A stretch of DNA of 64,000 nt from Viridibacillus arvi (lineage in GTDB: Bacteria; Bacillota; Bacilli; Bacillales_A; Planococcaceae), in contig NZ_LILB01000005.1 of the NCBI RefSeq assembly GCF_001274945.1, positions 329,296 to 393,295 of the forward strand, in the 5' to 3' direction. The notes below the pieces were generated by a model. The model was not told the DNA's origin. It worked only from the letters and a program-made list of their open reading frames with translations, and did not search any database. Both the position numbers and the translations under genes were made by a program. Each line of letters starts with the position of its first letter. Positions within the stretch are counted from its first letter, which is position 1. Shown here one piece after another: positions 54,109-64,000 of the stretch.

Positions 54109-55233
54109 TTATCCTTTTTTTGTAGCACGGGCTTCTGTCATCTGTTTCCATACTGAGCCCTTTGCTTCCTCACCTTGTGAAATGCGAGCAATAGCCATTT
54201 TCACTTGTAGTTTAACTTCAAATTCATTGTCATCACTTGCTTCTTCAAGAGCTTTTAGAGATGCTTCTGTACCCGTTTCATACAAGTACATAGCAGCACG
54301 CCAACGGACAAGCTTGTTGCGGTCTTTAAGAGATTCCATCATTGCAGATTCAAACTCTACAAAACCTAGATCACTAATGCAATCCCCTGCAGTTCGACGT
54401 ACTGAAGAGCTCTTATCGTTTAAAGCTTGTACTAACAAAGGTACAACTGCCACATCTTCGATCATACCTAAATAAATAGTTGCTAGACGACGAATAGACA
54501 TCTTTTCATCTTGTAACGCTTTTTCAAGTAAAGGTAAATCTTCAATTTCTGGATCTGCCATTTGATCTAACAGTTGGAATCGAAGTTCCCAATCATCTAC
54601 TAAAAATTCTTCTAAGGAAACTTTTCGTTTACGCGTTTCAACAACGTCTTTTTTCTCTTTACTTGCCAAGATCAATTCATCAATACGTTGTTGAGGGAAT
54701 GAAGCTTCAAGTTCTGCTACAACGCTATCTCCTATCTCCTGTTTATCACCGTAACGTACACCATAGTCTACCCATTTACGTTCGTAAATGTAGTTCTCAT
54801 CTGTACTCATCGCTTCATTAAAAGCATTGATAAATAGTGCTGCTAGTCCAAAACGTTTTTCCGCAATACTATCAAACACTTTGACTTGTAAAGGGATACC
54901 TTTAAACATTTGAACATGTACGTACACTTCTCCAAAATGCTCATCCAATTGTTGTTCACTTTTCTTTGCTTGTTCATCTTCACCAAATGCAATGCGAACA
55001 GCTGCTAATATATTTTCCCAGTCATACTTTGCAATACGTTCTACTGCTAGGAAATCTGCTACGTGATAGACGCCTTTGACGCCTTCGATTGCTAGTATGT
55101 CCTGTACTTCTTTAGGCGAATCCATTTTATTGGCTTCGTTATAGTTATGTGCTTTCCCAAATGGCAATTCATGATCTAGAACGATTTTCATTGTATTTGG
55201 ACTTGGTGTTGGTTCTATAGTTAAAATTTTCAT
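54109..55233 (-). CDS. cvfC: CvfC/YpgR-like protein (NifU N-terminal domain plus HEAT repeats)
   Basis: 374 residues. The first 90 residues (MKILTIEPTPSPNTMKI) are the Nfu N-terminal domain, which occurs with iron-sulfur scaffold proteins but here lacks the C-terminal Cys pair of a true scaffold. Residues 230-360 are HEAT-like repeats (LLEKALQDEKMSIRRLATIY, then VPLLVQALNDKSSSVRRTAG). This architecture is the conserved virulence factor C family of Staphylococcus and YpgR of B. subtilis, where it follows ypgQ. Function is only partly known. GAGGGGG precedes the ATG. Confidence 0.85.
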   Translation of the reverse strand: MKILTIEPTPSPNTMKIVLDHELPFGKAHNYNEANKMDSPKEVQDILAIEGVKGVYHVADFLAVERIAKYDWENILAAVRIAFGEDEQAKKSEQQLDEHFGEVYVHVQMFKGIPLQVKVFDSIAEKRFGLAALFINAFNEAMSTDENYIYERKWVDYGVRYGDKQEIGDSVVAELEASFPQQRIDELILASKEKKDVVETRKRKVSLEEFLVDDWELRFQLLDQMADPEIEDLPLLEKALQDEKMSIRRLATIYLGMIEDVAVVPLLVQALNDKSSSVRRTAGDCISDLGFVEFESAMMESLKDRNKLVRWRAAMYLYETGTEASLKALEEASDDNEFEVKLQVKMAIARISQGEEAKGSVWKQMTEARATKKG

Positions 55234-55247
55234 TTATAATCCCCCTC

Positions 55248-57131
55248 TTATTGGTTCACAATGTCCTGTAAGTATTCCCATCGTTCAATAAGGTGCTCAT
55301 ACTTTGCATTTAGTTCTTCCAATTCAGCTGTTAATTGTTGAAGTTTTGTGAAATCCGAACCTGCTGCAGATACACCTTCTTCTGCATCCATAATCGCTTC
55401 TTCTAATTTTGCAATATCAGCTTCTATTGTTTCCCATTCTTTTTGCTCTTTAAATGAAAGCTTTTTCTTTTGCGTTTTCACTTTTTGTTCTTTTGGTTTA
55501 TCAACTTTTTCTTCTTTCACAGGTGCCGGTGTAGCTCCAAGTGCTGCTAAATATTCACTGTAGATGTCGAGACTTTCGTCAACTCCACCTTGTCCATCTA
55601 ATATCCATAGCTTTTTCGCAATACGATCTAAGAAGAAACGGTCATGGGAGATAGTTACTACAACACCTGGGAATTGTTCAATAAAGTCTTCTAAAACAGA
55701 AAGCGTTTCTATATCTAAATCATTTGTAGGTTCATCTAGTAAAAGTACATTAGGTTGTTCCATTAACAATTTCAATAGATAAAGACGTTTACGTTCTCCA
55801 CCAGAGAGCTTCCCAATTGGCGTTCCATGTGTATGCAATGGGAATAAAAAGCGTTCTAACATCGAGGCAGCCGAATGATGTTCTCCTTCTGAATCTTGAA
55901 TATCATTAGCTGACTCACGAATGTACTCAATCATACGTTGATTGTCATTCATTTGTGGTAGTTGTTGTGTAAAATGAGCAATACGGACTGTTGAACCCAC
56001 TTCGATCCGACCTTGATCAGGTGTAATTTCACCAGCAAGCATTTTCAATAGTGTACTTTTCCCTGCTCCATTAGCACCGATAATACCGATACGATCTCCT
56101 TGCTGTAAAAGGAATGAAAAATCTTTAATGATATGACGTTCACCAAAAGATTTTGTGACACTCTCTGCCTCCAATACTTTTTTACCTAGTCTTGATGTTG
56201 CTAAACCAAGCTCAAGACCACCATCATCTGAATTACGGTCAATATTATCAGATAGTTCTTCAAAGCGCTGGATACGGGCTTTTTGCTTAGTTGAACGGGC
56301 TTGTGCTCCGCGACGAATCCATTTCAACTCTGATCGATAACGGTTGCGCATTTTCGCTTGAGTAGCAACAGCCATTTCTTCGCGAATTGCTTTGGATTCT
56401 AAATAGTCACCATAATTACCTTTATGTTTATACAATGTTTGATCTGCGAGTTCATAGATATGCGTCGAAATTTCATCTAGGAAATAACGGTCATGGGTGA
56501 TGAAAATGACTGCACCTTTTAAACGTAGTACCATCTCTTGTAGCCATTCAGTTGATTGCACATCCAAATGGTTAGTTGGCTCATCTAATAAATATAAATC
56601 TGCAGGTTCAATTAGTACTTTCGCTAAAGCTACACGCTTTTGTTGACCACCAGATAGATTGGTTACTTGTTCATCAAACATTTCAATGCCAAGCTTTGTC
56701 AGAGCTGTTTTCGCTAATGCATTAACATCCCATGCTTGCTGTGTATCCATTTCTTGCTGTAAACGGAATAATTGAGTTTGTAATTGTGATGATTCTGGAT
56801 TTTTGCCGAGCAAAGAGAGTGTATCTTCATAATCACGGTTTAATTTTAAAATCGGTGAATCTCCTGAGAATACAGCTTGTAATACTGTTTCATCTTGAGC
56901 AAACTCAGGATTTTGAGGTAAATGCGCGATGCGGTATTTGTTTGGGTGATCTTTGTCAATTTGGTCTGCATCAAGATCTCCAGCCAGTATAGACATAAGG
57001 GTCGATTTACCGGTGCCATTGATGCCAATTAAACCTGCACGTTCACCGCTATAAATAGTAAAGTCAATATTTTTGAATAGAGTTTTATCTCCGACCGTTT
57101 TTGTTAAGTTAGATATAATTAAATGGCTCAT
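55248..57131 (-). CDS. yfmR: ABC-F ATPase, YfmR/Uup-like
   Basis: 627 residues: two ABC cassettes (Walker A GINGTGKST and GANGAGKST; signatures LSGGQQKR and LSGGERKR; Walker B DEPTNHLDV and DEPTNDLDI) separated by the ABC-F linker that carries KWIRRGAQARSTKQKARIQR, and a C-terminal coiled coil (about 555-627). There are no membrane segments. ABC-F proteins bind the ribosomal E site; YfmR of B. subtilis is linked to relief of ribosome stalling. It overlaps ypgQ by 4 bases and precedes cvfC by 14, so the three genes are likely one operon. Confidence 0.92.
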   Translation of the reverse strand: MSHLIISNLTKTVGDKTLFKNIDFTIYSGERAGLIGINGTGKSTLMSILAGDLDADQIDKDHPNKYRIAHLPQNPEFAQDETVLQAVFSGDSPILKLNRDYEDTLSLLGKNPESSQLQTQLFRLQQEMDTQQAWDVNALAKTALTKLGIEMFDEQVTNLSGGQQKRVALAKVLIEPADLYLLDEPTNHLDVQSTEWLQEMVLRLKGAVIFITHDRYFLDEISTHIYELADQTLYKHKGNYGDYLESKAIREEMAVATQAKMRNRYRSELKWIRRGAQARSTKQKARIQRFEELSDNIDRNSDDGGLELGLATSRLGKKVLEAESVTKSFGERHIIKDFSFLLQQGDRIGIIGANGAGKSTLLKMLAGEITPDQGRIEVGSTVRIAHFTQQLPQMNDNQRMIEYIRESANDIQDSEGEHHSAASMLERFLFPLHTHGTPIGKLSGGERKRLYLLKLLMEQPNVLLLDEPTNDLDIETLSVLEDFIEQFPGVVVTISHDRFFLDRIAKKLWILDGQGGVDESLDIYSEYLAALGATPAPVKEEKVDKPKEQKVKTQKKKLSFKEQKEWETIEADIAKLEEAIMDAEEGVSAAGSDFTKLQQLTAELEELNAKYEHLIERWEYLQDIVNQ

Positions 57132-57757
57132 AATTCCCCGTCTCTTTCATTTTTAAGCTGTTTTAAAAAGCATACCATAAATTCATGCCGTTCTTTAGCC
57201 ATCTGCTTACCTTTTTCTGTTGTCATTAAATCTTTAAGTAACAATAGCTTTTCATAAAAGTGTGTAACAGAAGCTGTTTGTTTATTGCGATAGTCTTCAA
57301 CCGACATATTATGGCGTGCTTCTTCTTGGTCATCATAGAGCTTGCGACCTTTCGCTCCTCCGAATGCAAATGTTCGTGCAATACCAACCGCTCCGATAGC
57401 ATCTAAGCGATCTGCATCACGTACGATTTGCGCTTCAATGGATGTGGCTTCTAATTGGTTGCCTCCATTGTAAGACACAGAAGCAATGATTTCTCGAATT
57501 GTTTGTTGTCTTTTTTCTGAAATATTAAGCTGTTGTAATATTCTTAGTTCATTTTCTTTTGAATCTGTATATTTCGAATCACTTACATCGTGTAATAAAA
57601 CTGCAAGTTCTACTAATTCAATATCTGCTGAAGGTTCCGTTTTTAATATTGCTTTTGCATTTTGCATAACTCGTTCAATATGTTGCCAATCATGACTTGC
57701 ATCAAACTGATTATAAATATCTTTTACCATTTGCTCACATTGTTCTACTATCTTCAT
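57128..57757 (-). CDS. ypgQ: HD-domain hydrolase YpgQ
   Basis: 209 residues of HD superfamily: HDWQH near the start, the LLHDVSDSKY metal motif (His-Asp), and RDADRLDAIGAVG with the distal Asp. The C-terminal part has the tight HNMSVEDYRNKQTASVTHFY segment. It resembles YpgQ of B. subtilis and E. coli YedJ, nucleotide pyrophosphohydrolases or phosphohydrolases of uncertain physiological role. Its position before yfmR and cvfC (ypgR) parallels the ypgQ-ypgR pair of B. subtilis. AGGAGG lies upstream. Confidence 0.88.
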   Translation of the reverse strand: MKIVEQCEQMVKDIYNQFDASHDWQHIERVMQNAKAILKTEPSADIELVELAVLLHDVSDSKYTDSKENELRILQQLNISEKRQQTIREIIASVSYNGGNQLEATSIEAQIVRDADRLDAIGAVGIARTFAFGGAKGRKLYDDQEEARHNMSVEDYRNKQTASVTHFYEKLLLLKDLMTTEKGKQMAKERHEFMVCFLKQLKNERDGEL

Positions 57758-57780
57758 TTTTGTTCCTCCTATATAAAACA

Positions 57781-57804
57781 GCTACCTTCTATTATAAAGG
57801 TAGC
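57781..57804. terminator. Terminator of the cysteine operon
   Basis: GCTACCTT at 57781-57788 pairs with AAGGTAGC at 57797-57804. TGTTTTAT follows on the minus strand. It closes the mccB end, 27 bases after its stop. Confidence 0.7.
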
Positions 57805-57830
57805 CTATCACTTTGTTTCTATTTATTTTA

Positions 57831-58961
<1,131 letters not shown>

Positions 58962-59897
58962 TTATACTGACCCCTCTTCAAATAATTCGTATATAGATTG
59001 ACTTAAATAGCGTTCACTCGAATCAGCAAATACAGTAACAATATTACTTCCTGGTTTTGCCGCTTGTGCTTCAAGTAGAGAGGCGTGGAAAGCGGCCCCA
59101 GCTGAACTCCCTACAAGCAAGCCTTCTTTCTTAGCTAACTCTTTTAAAGCTTGGAAAGCATCCTTATCTTGTATAGTATGGATGGCATCAAAATACGATT
59201 CTTCCATATAATTCGGTAAAAACTCCATTCCAATACCTTCCGTAACATGGGATGCTGCCTTTCCTCCATTTAATATGGAGCCAACTGGTTCCACAATAAC
59301 TGTTTTCAAAGTGGCTTTTTGTCTTTTTAAGTAACGAGCTGTTCCCATGAAAGTACCACCAGAACCTGCCCCTGCTACAAACACATCAAGGTTCCCATCT
59401 AAATCTTTCCAAATCTCAGGACCAAGTGTATATTCATATGTTGCAGGATTTGCAGGATTGGAGAACTGTGATGGTGAAAAAGAATCCGATATGTCTTCAA
59501 GCAGTTCATTAACCTTTTTTATAGCGCCTTGCATTCCTAATGCTGTTGGAGTATTGATTATTTCTGCACCTAAAGCTTTCATTAATGTTTGTTTTTCTTG
59601 ACTGAATTTTTCAGGAACAACGAATATCACACGATAATTTTTTCCTATTGCAGCAAGTGCTAAACCGATTCCCGTATTGCCAGCAGTCGCCTCAATTATC
59701 GTACTGCCGGGGCGTATTACACCCCGATTCTCCGCGTCCTCCAATAATGAAATGCCAAGTCGATCTTTGACACTTCCACCAGGATTTAAATACTCTAATT
59801 TAGCAAATATACGACAATTATTAGGAATCTTAATATGGGTAATTTCCATTAAAGGTGTTTTGCCTATTAATTGTTGAACATTGTTATACAAAGCCAT
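58962..59897 (-). CDS. mccA: O-acetylserine-dependent cystathionine beta-synthase MccA
   Basis: 311 residues, fold type II PLP enzyme. PGGSVKDRLG carries the PLP Lys, and ATAGNTGIGLA binds the substrate carboxylate; GAGSGGTFMG binds the PLP phosphate. The opening LYNNVQQLIGKTPLME is typical of the family. It forms cystathionine from homocysteine and O-acetylserine, feeding mccB. The ATG at 59897 has AAGGTGG 7 bases upstream, better than an earlier ATG at 59957 that overlaps yrrT. Confidence 0.9.
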   Translation of the reverse strand: MALYNNVQQLIGKTPLMEITHIKIPNNCRIFAKLEYLNPGGSVKDRLGISLLEDAENRGVIRPGSTIIEATAGNTGIGLALAAIGKNYRVIFVVPEKFSQEKQTLMKALGAEIINTPTALGMQGAIKKVNELLEDISDSFSPSQFSNPANPATYEYTLGPEIWKDLDGNLDVFVAGAGSGGTFMGTARYLKRQKATLKTVIVEPVGSILNGGKAASHVTEGIGMEFLPNYMEESYFDAIHTIQDKDAFQALKELAKKEGLLVGSSAGAAFHASLLEAQAAKPGSNIVTVFADSSERYLSQSIYELFEEGSV

Positions 59898-59929
59898 ATT
59901 TAATCCACCTTTTAAACACTTTTTATAAA

Positions 59930-60568
59930 TCATTTTTTGCTTGCTTCCATATACCAAACATAATCGTTTAATTGTTCAAACTTAACGTCAAAACTTGCTT
60001 GTTGAAACATTATTTGTAGTTTTGGAATTGTTGTATAATACTCCCGTTCTAAATCATCAGCGACTTCATGGAAACCACGAGCCCTCTCCTTAGTTATCAT
60101 TGCTTGCATATGCTCTTCAGTTGCAAATGCTGTATCTGCAAAAATTATTTTCCCTCCAGGTTGTAATAACTTAGAATAGGTTATTAAAGCTTCTAGTTTT
60201 TCATCATCCGTTAAATGATGGAACACGTAGGTGCTAACGATTGAATCTATATGTTTAATTTCTATCTCGAAATTTTGTAAATCACCGTTGATAAGCTGTA
60301 CATTTGGACATCTTTCCCTCGTAATTTCAAGCATAGTCTCATGTGGTTCAATGCCAATGACTGTTCTTCCAGCAGCCTCCAACTTAAGCGTCAAATTTCC
60401 TGTGCCAGTTCCAAATTCAATCACTGTACCTGTTGAAGCGTTTGCAACTTTATCTAATATACTTTCATAGCCTTCGAATACATCACGATATTCTTTATGC
60501 TGACCAGTTACTGATGCTTCGTATGACTTCGCCCATTCATCGAAAAGATAAATAAATTCCCGCCCCAT
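59930..60568 (-). CDS. yrrT: SAM-dependent methyltransferase YrrT
   Basis: 212 residues, class I methyltransferase: the SAM motif VIEFGTGTGNLTL, then the acidic IGIEPHE and VFHHLTDDEK segments. B. subtilis YrrT starts the yrrT-mtnN-mccA-mccB-yrhC operon that recycles methionine products into cysteine. Here the gene is followed at 32 bases by mccA; mtnN is not between them. Its methyl acceptor is unknown. The start near GATAGGGGC is reasonable. Confidence 0.87.
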   Translation of the reverse strand: MGREFIYLFDEWAKSYEASVTGQHKEYRDVFEGYESILDKVANASTGTVIEFGTGTGNLTLKLEAAGRTVIGIEPHETMLEITRERCPNVQLINGDLQNFEIEIKHIDSIVSTYVFHHLTDDEKLEALITYSKLLQPGGKIIFADTAFATEEHMQAMITKERARGFHEVADDLEREYYTTIPKLQIMFQQASFDVKFEQLNDYVWYMEASKK

Positions 60569-60712
60569 TCTTACAGCCCCTATCTTTATTAATCTTATTT
60601 AAATACTTGGTATTAGGTTTTAGTTTGCCTTTAAAATTAGTCATAACACTTTTCTCCACTATATGACTCACTATTCTTATTGGTGAAAACTTTTTTAATT
60701 GGAATAAAAATA

Positions 60713-60759
60713 AAAAAGAGTTGTCTAAAGTTGATTTTAAATCAAAAGTTAGACAACTC
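60713..60759 (-). terminator. Terminator of fhs
   Basis: GAGTTGTCTAA at 60718-60728 and TTAGACAACTC at 60749-60759 form a perfect 11-bp stem. On the minus strand a T6 run follows. It separates fhs from the yrrT promoter region. Confidence 0.85.
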
Positions 60760-60776
60760 TTCATTCACTTCAAATC

Positions 60777-62456
60777 TTAAAATAGTCCAACAGCATTACC
60801 GTCAGCATCGACATCCATCTTCAATGCTGCTGGAGCTTTTGGTAAACCAGGCATAGTCATAATATCTCCTGTTAAACAAACGAGGAACTTAGCACCTAGT
60901 TTAGGAATAACTTCTCTTACTGTTACTGTAAAGTTTTCTGGACGACCTAATAAGTTTGGTTGGTCAGATAAAGAATACTGTGTTTTTGCCATACAAATCG
61001 GTAGAGCGTCCCAACCGAATTTTTCGATTTGTACTATTTGTTTTAGTGCTTTATCTGTAAAGTGAACATCCATTCCTCCATATACCTTTTGAACAATTGT
61101 ACGAACTTTTTCTTCAATTGGCTCTGAGATATCGTAAAGTGGCGTGAAGTTATTTTCTTCGTTAATAACAGATAGTACTTGTTTAGCTAATTCAATACCA
61201 CCTTTACCGCCTTCTTCCCAGACATTCGTACGTGCTATTTTCACATTATTTTCTCTACACCAATTTAAAATAACAGAAAGCTCTTCTTCTGTATCTGTAA
61301 TAAAGCGATTTAATGCGATGATAGGTTCAACACCGAAGTTACGAATTGTATCCACATGCTTAGCTAAATTTTCAATTCCTTTAGTAATAGCTTCTACATT
61401 TTCTGCTTTCAATTCGGTTTTCAGTGCTCCTCCGTGCATTTTCAATGCGCGAGCTGTGGCAACAATTACAACCGTACTAGGTTTGAGTCCACCTTGCATT
61501 GCTTTAATATTCATAAATTTCTCAGCACCTAAATCTGCGCCAAATCCCGCTTCCGTCACAACTATATCCGCTAACTTACGAGCTGTATTTGTTGCCGCTA
61601 TCGAATTACATCCGTGTGCAATATTAGCAAATGGACCACCGTGAATAATAGCTGGGGTTCCTTCTATTGTTTGAACCAAATTAGGCTTAAACGCATCTCT
61701 TAACAATAGTGTTAGTGCGCCTTCTACACCTAAATCTCGAACAAACACTGGTTCCCGTTGATACGTGTAGCCAATGACAATATCAGAAATACGTTTTTTC
61801 AAATCTTGTAAATCTTTTGCTAAACAGAAAATAGCCATAATTTCTGAAGCTACAGTAATATCGAAGCCGTCTTCTCGTGGTGTTCCTTGCACAGGTCCAC
61901 CTAAACCAATTACTATATTACGAAGTGCTCGATCATTCATATCTAAGCATCTTTTCCAAATAATACGACGAGGGTCTATTTGCAATACGTTACCTTGCTG
62001 GATATGATTATCTATTAATGCAGCAAGTGCATTATTTGCAGTAGTAATTGCGTGGAGATCCCCAGTAAAATGCAGATTTATGTCATCCATCGGCAATACT
62101 TGAGCGTAGCCACCACCAGTTGCTCCGCCCTTCATACCCATTATCGGGCCAAGCGAAGGTTCTCGTAATGCAACAATGACTTTTTCATTTAGTTGGTTAA
62201 GTGCATCAGCAAGTCCAACGGTCACAGTTGATTTACCTTCGCCTGCAGGTGTAGGGCTGATCGCTGTTACAAGAACGACTTTTGCTGAAGATGTGTTTGT
62301 GTTTAGTTTTAATGGGTTAATTTTAGCTTTATAGTTTCCGTAAAGTTCCAGTGCTTCTTGTGGAATACCTGCTTTTTCTGCAATCTCCGTAATAGGACGC
62401 ATTGTAGCATTTTGTGCAATTTCTAAATCTGATAAAGGTTGAGCGGTTTTAGACAC
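60777..62456 (-). CDS. fhs: Formate-tetrahydrofolate ligase
   Basis: 559 residues, the full family length. The nucleotide-binding [15 protein letters not shown] loop, [20 protein letters not shown], and [11 protein letters not shown] motifs are all intact. It makes 10-formyl-tetrahydrofolate from formate, THF and ATP for one-carbon metabolism. Translation starts at a GTG behind GAGGG. A single gene with a strong terminator; the intergenic upstream part is about 100 bases to the divergent XRE gene region. Confidence 0.95.
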   Translation of the reverse strand: MSKTAQPLSDLEIAQNATMRPITEIAEKAGIPQEALELYGNYKAKINPLKLNTNTSSAKVVLVTAISPTPAGEGKSTVTVGLADALNQLNEKVIVALREPSLGPIMGMKGGATGGGYAQVLPMDDINLHFTGDLHAITTANNALAALIDNHIQQGNVLQIDPRRIIWKRCLDMNDRALRNIVIGLGGPVQGTPREDGFDITVASEIMAIFCLAKDLQDLKKRISDIVIGYTYQREPVFVRDLGVEGALTLLLRDAFKPNLVQTIEGTPAIIHGGPFANIAHGCNSIAATNTARKLADIVVTEAGFGADLGAEKFMNIKAMQGGLKPSTVVIVATARALKMHGGALKTELKAENVEAITKGIENLAKHVDTIRNFGVEPIIALNRFITDTEEELSVILNWCRENNVKIARTNVWEEGGKGGIELAKQVLSVINEENNFTPLYDISEPIEEKVRTIVQKVYGGMDVHFTDKALKQIVQIEKFGWDALPICMAKTQYSLSDQPNLLGRPENFTVTVREVIPKLGAKFLVCLTGDIMTMPGLPKAPAALKMDVDADGNAVGLF

Positions 62457-62687
62457 AGCAGATCCCTCTTTCGTTCATTTTCTAGTGTTAAAGGTAATGA
62501 GATGAAATCTTTATAATTTTCTATCTAAGACTATTATAAAGTACTTTCCCCAACAAAACATTTGCTTATTCGACAATCAATTGACAACTTTAATTTTATT
62601 CGTAATATATATATAATTTTTAATGTTTCATCACACAGGTACGGAAAAGAGGTATACCTTACCATCTGCATCCTTAGGAGGATTATT

Positions 62688-63110
62688 GTGAAGAAAATAA
62701 GAATTGAAAATGTATTAGAGTTTTCCCATTCTTTAATGAATGAAGTAGTAATGAATACAGCTAGAGAATTAAATGATGCTTATTTTATAATAAAAGTAGA
62801 TGACCTATTAAAAGAGAGAAACTTAACTCAAAAAGATTTAGCTAATATGACAGGTATGAGAATTGGAACTATATCGGAGATAATAAACGGTAAGGGTATT
62901 AGTATAAATAAAGTACAAATAATGGCTATAATGGTTGCGCTTAGAGTGACTAACCTTTCAGATATAAAAGAGATAAGATTACCTGAGGCATTGACCTCTA
63001 CATGCTTAGAAGAATCTCAGGATTGGACAGATTCAAAGACTATGCCTGAGTCAGTTAAAGAAATGTATAAAGAGAATGTATTGAGAGCTAATTTGGGAAA
63101 TCAATATTAA
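62688..63110 (+). CDS. XRE-family phage-like regulator
   Basis: 140 residues from a GTG with AGGAGG 6 bases upstream. A helix-turn-helix in the middle (LKERNLTQKDLANMTGMRIG, then TISEIINGKG) is flanked by an N-terminal helical part and a C-terminal SDIKEIRLPEALTSTCLEE region. The HTH in the middle, rather than the N-terminus, resembles small phage or plasmid regulators. It is convergent with the three-HTH protein gene and they share a terminator. Confidence 0.75.
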   Translation: MKKIRIENVLEFSHSLMNEVVMNTARELNDAYFIIKVDDLLKERNLTQKDLANMTGMRIGTISEIINGKGISINKVQIMAIMVALRVTNLSDIKEIRLPEALTSTCLEESQDWTDSKTMPESVKEMYKENVLRANLGNQY

Positions 63111-63164
63111 AAAAGGCTGTCTAAAAAGTCGGTGAAATCAGACTTTTGAGGGCAGTCTTTTTTG
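63111..63164. terminator. Convergent bidirectional terminator
   Basis: AAAAAGGCTGTCT...AAAGTC pairs with GACTTTTGAGGGCAGTCTTTTTT, T-rich on both sides. It overlaps the end of the minus-strand three-HTH gene. Confidence 0.75.
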
Positions 63165-63644
63165 TGAAGTCAGTTTTTTATCATTAAAAAGGAGGAGCTT
63201 ATTGCTCCCCTGTTCTTTCTCATATTTTTTTAACTTTCTATAGAATGTAGCCTTGCTGATGCCTACCTTTTTAAGAATTTCAGGTACTACCATTTTTTGA
63301 TTGATGTATAAGTCAATTGCTGTGTCTATTGTTTCCTTAGGAATGTCTCTACTGAGTCCTGCCTTGTTCACATAACTGTATATAGTAGGTTTTGAACATC
63401 CAACAGTATCCATGATTTCCTCAATTGTCATTCCTTCTTGATACAGCTTAACAATGTCCTCTTTTTGCTCTGCTGTAAGTCTCTTGCTTACTTGTTCATT
63501 CTTTTCTTTTGCTCCAATTCTCACAAGGATTCTATGGATGGTAGCTACATGTAATCCCATGACCTCTGCAATCTCTTTAGGAGTCATTTTTGCATCCCAT
63601 AATTCCCTGATTGCTTTCATTTTATTTGTTTCTGTAGGTTTCAA
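63138..63644 (-). CDS. Protein of three tandem helix-turn-helix units
   Basis: 168 residues that consist almost wholly of three HTH units of about 50 residues: PKEIAEVMGLHVATIHRIL (about 22-40), EEIMDTVGCSKPTIYSYV (about 74-92) and PEILKKVGISKATFYRKL (about 120-138), then a short basic tail. Each resembles the resolvase/HTH_7-type unit. Translation starts at a TTG behind AGGAGG. It may bind DNA as a multi-site protein of phage or mobile element origin. No catalytic domain is present. Confidence 0.7.
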   Translation of the reverse strand: MKPTETNKMKAIRELWDAKMTPKEIAEVMGLHVATIHRILVRIGAKEKNEQVSKRLTAEQKEDIVKLYQEGMTIEEIMDTVGCSKPTIYSYVNKAGLSRDIPKETIDTAIDLYINQKMVVPEILKKVGISKATFYRKLKKYEKEQGSNKLLLFNDKKLTSQKRLPSKV

Positions 63645-63686
63645 ATTTATTCCTCCTGAGCTTTCCTTGTATCTCTAGTCATTGAG

Positions 63687-63803
63687 CTACCTCTTTAATC
63701 TAGTAGCCCAGCTAACACCTATGATTTCAGTAATCTCTTTTAATGTACGTTTTCCTTCACTATACAACTCCAAAGCATAATATTTACTGGACTCCCTTAG
63801 TGA
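63687..63803 (-). other. HTH gene fragment
   Basis: A minus-strand frame without a proper start reads YYALELYSEGKRTLKEITEI and IGVSWATRLKR before a TAG at 63687. It is one more unit like those in the next gene, so it is probably the broken end of a related HTH gene. Confidence 0.45.
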
Positions 63804-63841
63804 CAGCCAGAATCAGACAGAGCCTAAGCACTCCTACTAAA

Positions 63842-64000
63842 TTATTTAGTTACACTTATCCAAGTAGTACCTGATACTTGATAATAGGTACTTTCTGAGA
63901 CGAGCTCTAGAGAGTATCTGTAGTAATCAAAGTTATCAACTAATACTCTAGGAGCATCATGGAAGATTCCTCTCTCATCAACTACCTGAATTGCTAAGTC
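63842..64000 (-). CDS. C-terminal end of an unknown (phage-like) protein, cut by the window edge
   Basis: An open minus-strand frame of 52 codons enters from the right edge and ends at a TAA at 63842-63844, with the C-terminus YYQVSGTTWISVTK. The residues (FDYYRYSLELVSESTYYQ) do not match a family I recognise. The HTH neighbours suggest a mobile element or phage origin. Confidence 0.5.
   Translation of the reverse strand, partial: DLAIQVVDERGIFHDAPRVLVDNFDYYRYSLELVSESTYYQVSGTTWISVTK

Noticed and set aside
60569-60712. Possible CymR site or riboswitch before yrrT
   Set aside because: CymR control is expected from relatives but I could not place a convincing site, and no S-box-like conserved core was found.
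60537-60764. 75-codon minus-strand frame ahead of yrrT
   Set aside because: It overlaps the fhs terminator and the start of yrrT in another frame; more likely the yrrT leader region.

Overview
The window looks like chromosomal DNA of a low-GC, endospore-forming member of the Bacillales (Bacillaceae or Planococcaceae, for example a Lysinibacillus- or Psychrobacillus-like organism). The DNA is AT-rich, genes mostly carry strong AGGAGG-type ribosome binding sites, ATG, GTG and TTG starts are all used, and many genes are Bacillus family types (Spo0M, YkuI, YfmR, YpgQ, CvfC/YpgR, MccAB, YrrT, DppA). No tRNA, rRNA, CRISPR array or recognisable transposase was seen. The assignment rests on gene content only.

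Positions 1-5.5 kb (minus strand) hold a D-amino-acid or D-peptide salvage cluster: an RpiR regulator, a GNAT acyltransferase, an N-succinylamino-acid racemase-type enolase, an M19 dipeptidase and a serine beta-lactamase-fold hydrolase that runs off the left edge. Positions 6-15 kb hold housekeeping and accessory genes: a YitT membrane protein, a Ste24-like M48 protease, a PadR-controlled 14-TM drug exporter, an M20 carboxypeptidase, an EcsC-family protein and a NupC-type nucleoside transporter. Positions 15.2-27.3 kb are a peptide-use block: dppA (D-aminopeptidase), permeases, ATPases and a binding lipoprotein, followed by a small membrane protein, an S9 peptidase and an AbgA-like amidohydrolase, with an Lrp-type regulator and a divergent amidohydrolase upstream. 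The two peptide blocks together suggest a cell specialised in taking up and recycling peptides, including D-containing cell-wall peptides.

Positions 27.4-30.8 kb contain a rearrangement. A decayed second copy of [spo0M 3' end] joined to [lrp 5' end - control region - amidohydrolase 5' end] lies in front of an amino-acid permease plus short-chain dehydrogenase pair, and the intact spo0M follows. This reads as an old tandem duplication whose second copy was interrupted.

Positions 32-44 kb are accessory DNA: many small membrane proteins, two XRE-regulator plus DER-motif membrane protein pairs with dyad or tandem-repeat operators, a family of short inverted repeats, several decayed genes (three of them with single-base frameshifts), an S9 peptidase lacking the usual catalytic His, a PhzF protein and a GDSL hydrolase with altered motifs. 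Positions 44-54 kb hold a dihydrouridine synthase, an aeRF1-like protein, a degenerate EAL protein (YkuI-like), a prophage-like lysis group (holin-like protein, LRAT-fold protein, amidase), a fructokinase and small proteins. Positions 54-62.5 kb are core genes: cvfC, yfmR, ypgQ, the yrrT-mccA-mccB cysteine operon and fhs. The last 1.4 kb looks phage- or element-derived (XRE protein, a protein of three tandem helix-turn-helix units, gene fragments).
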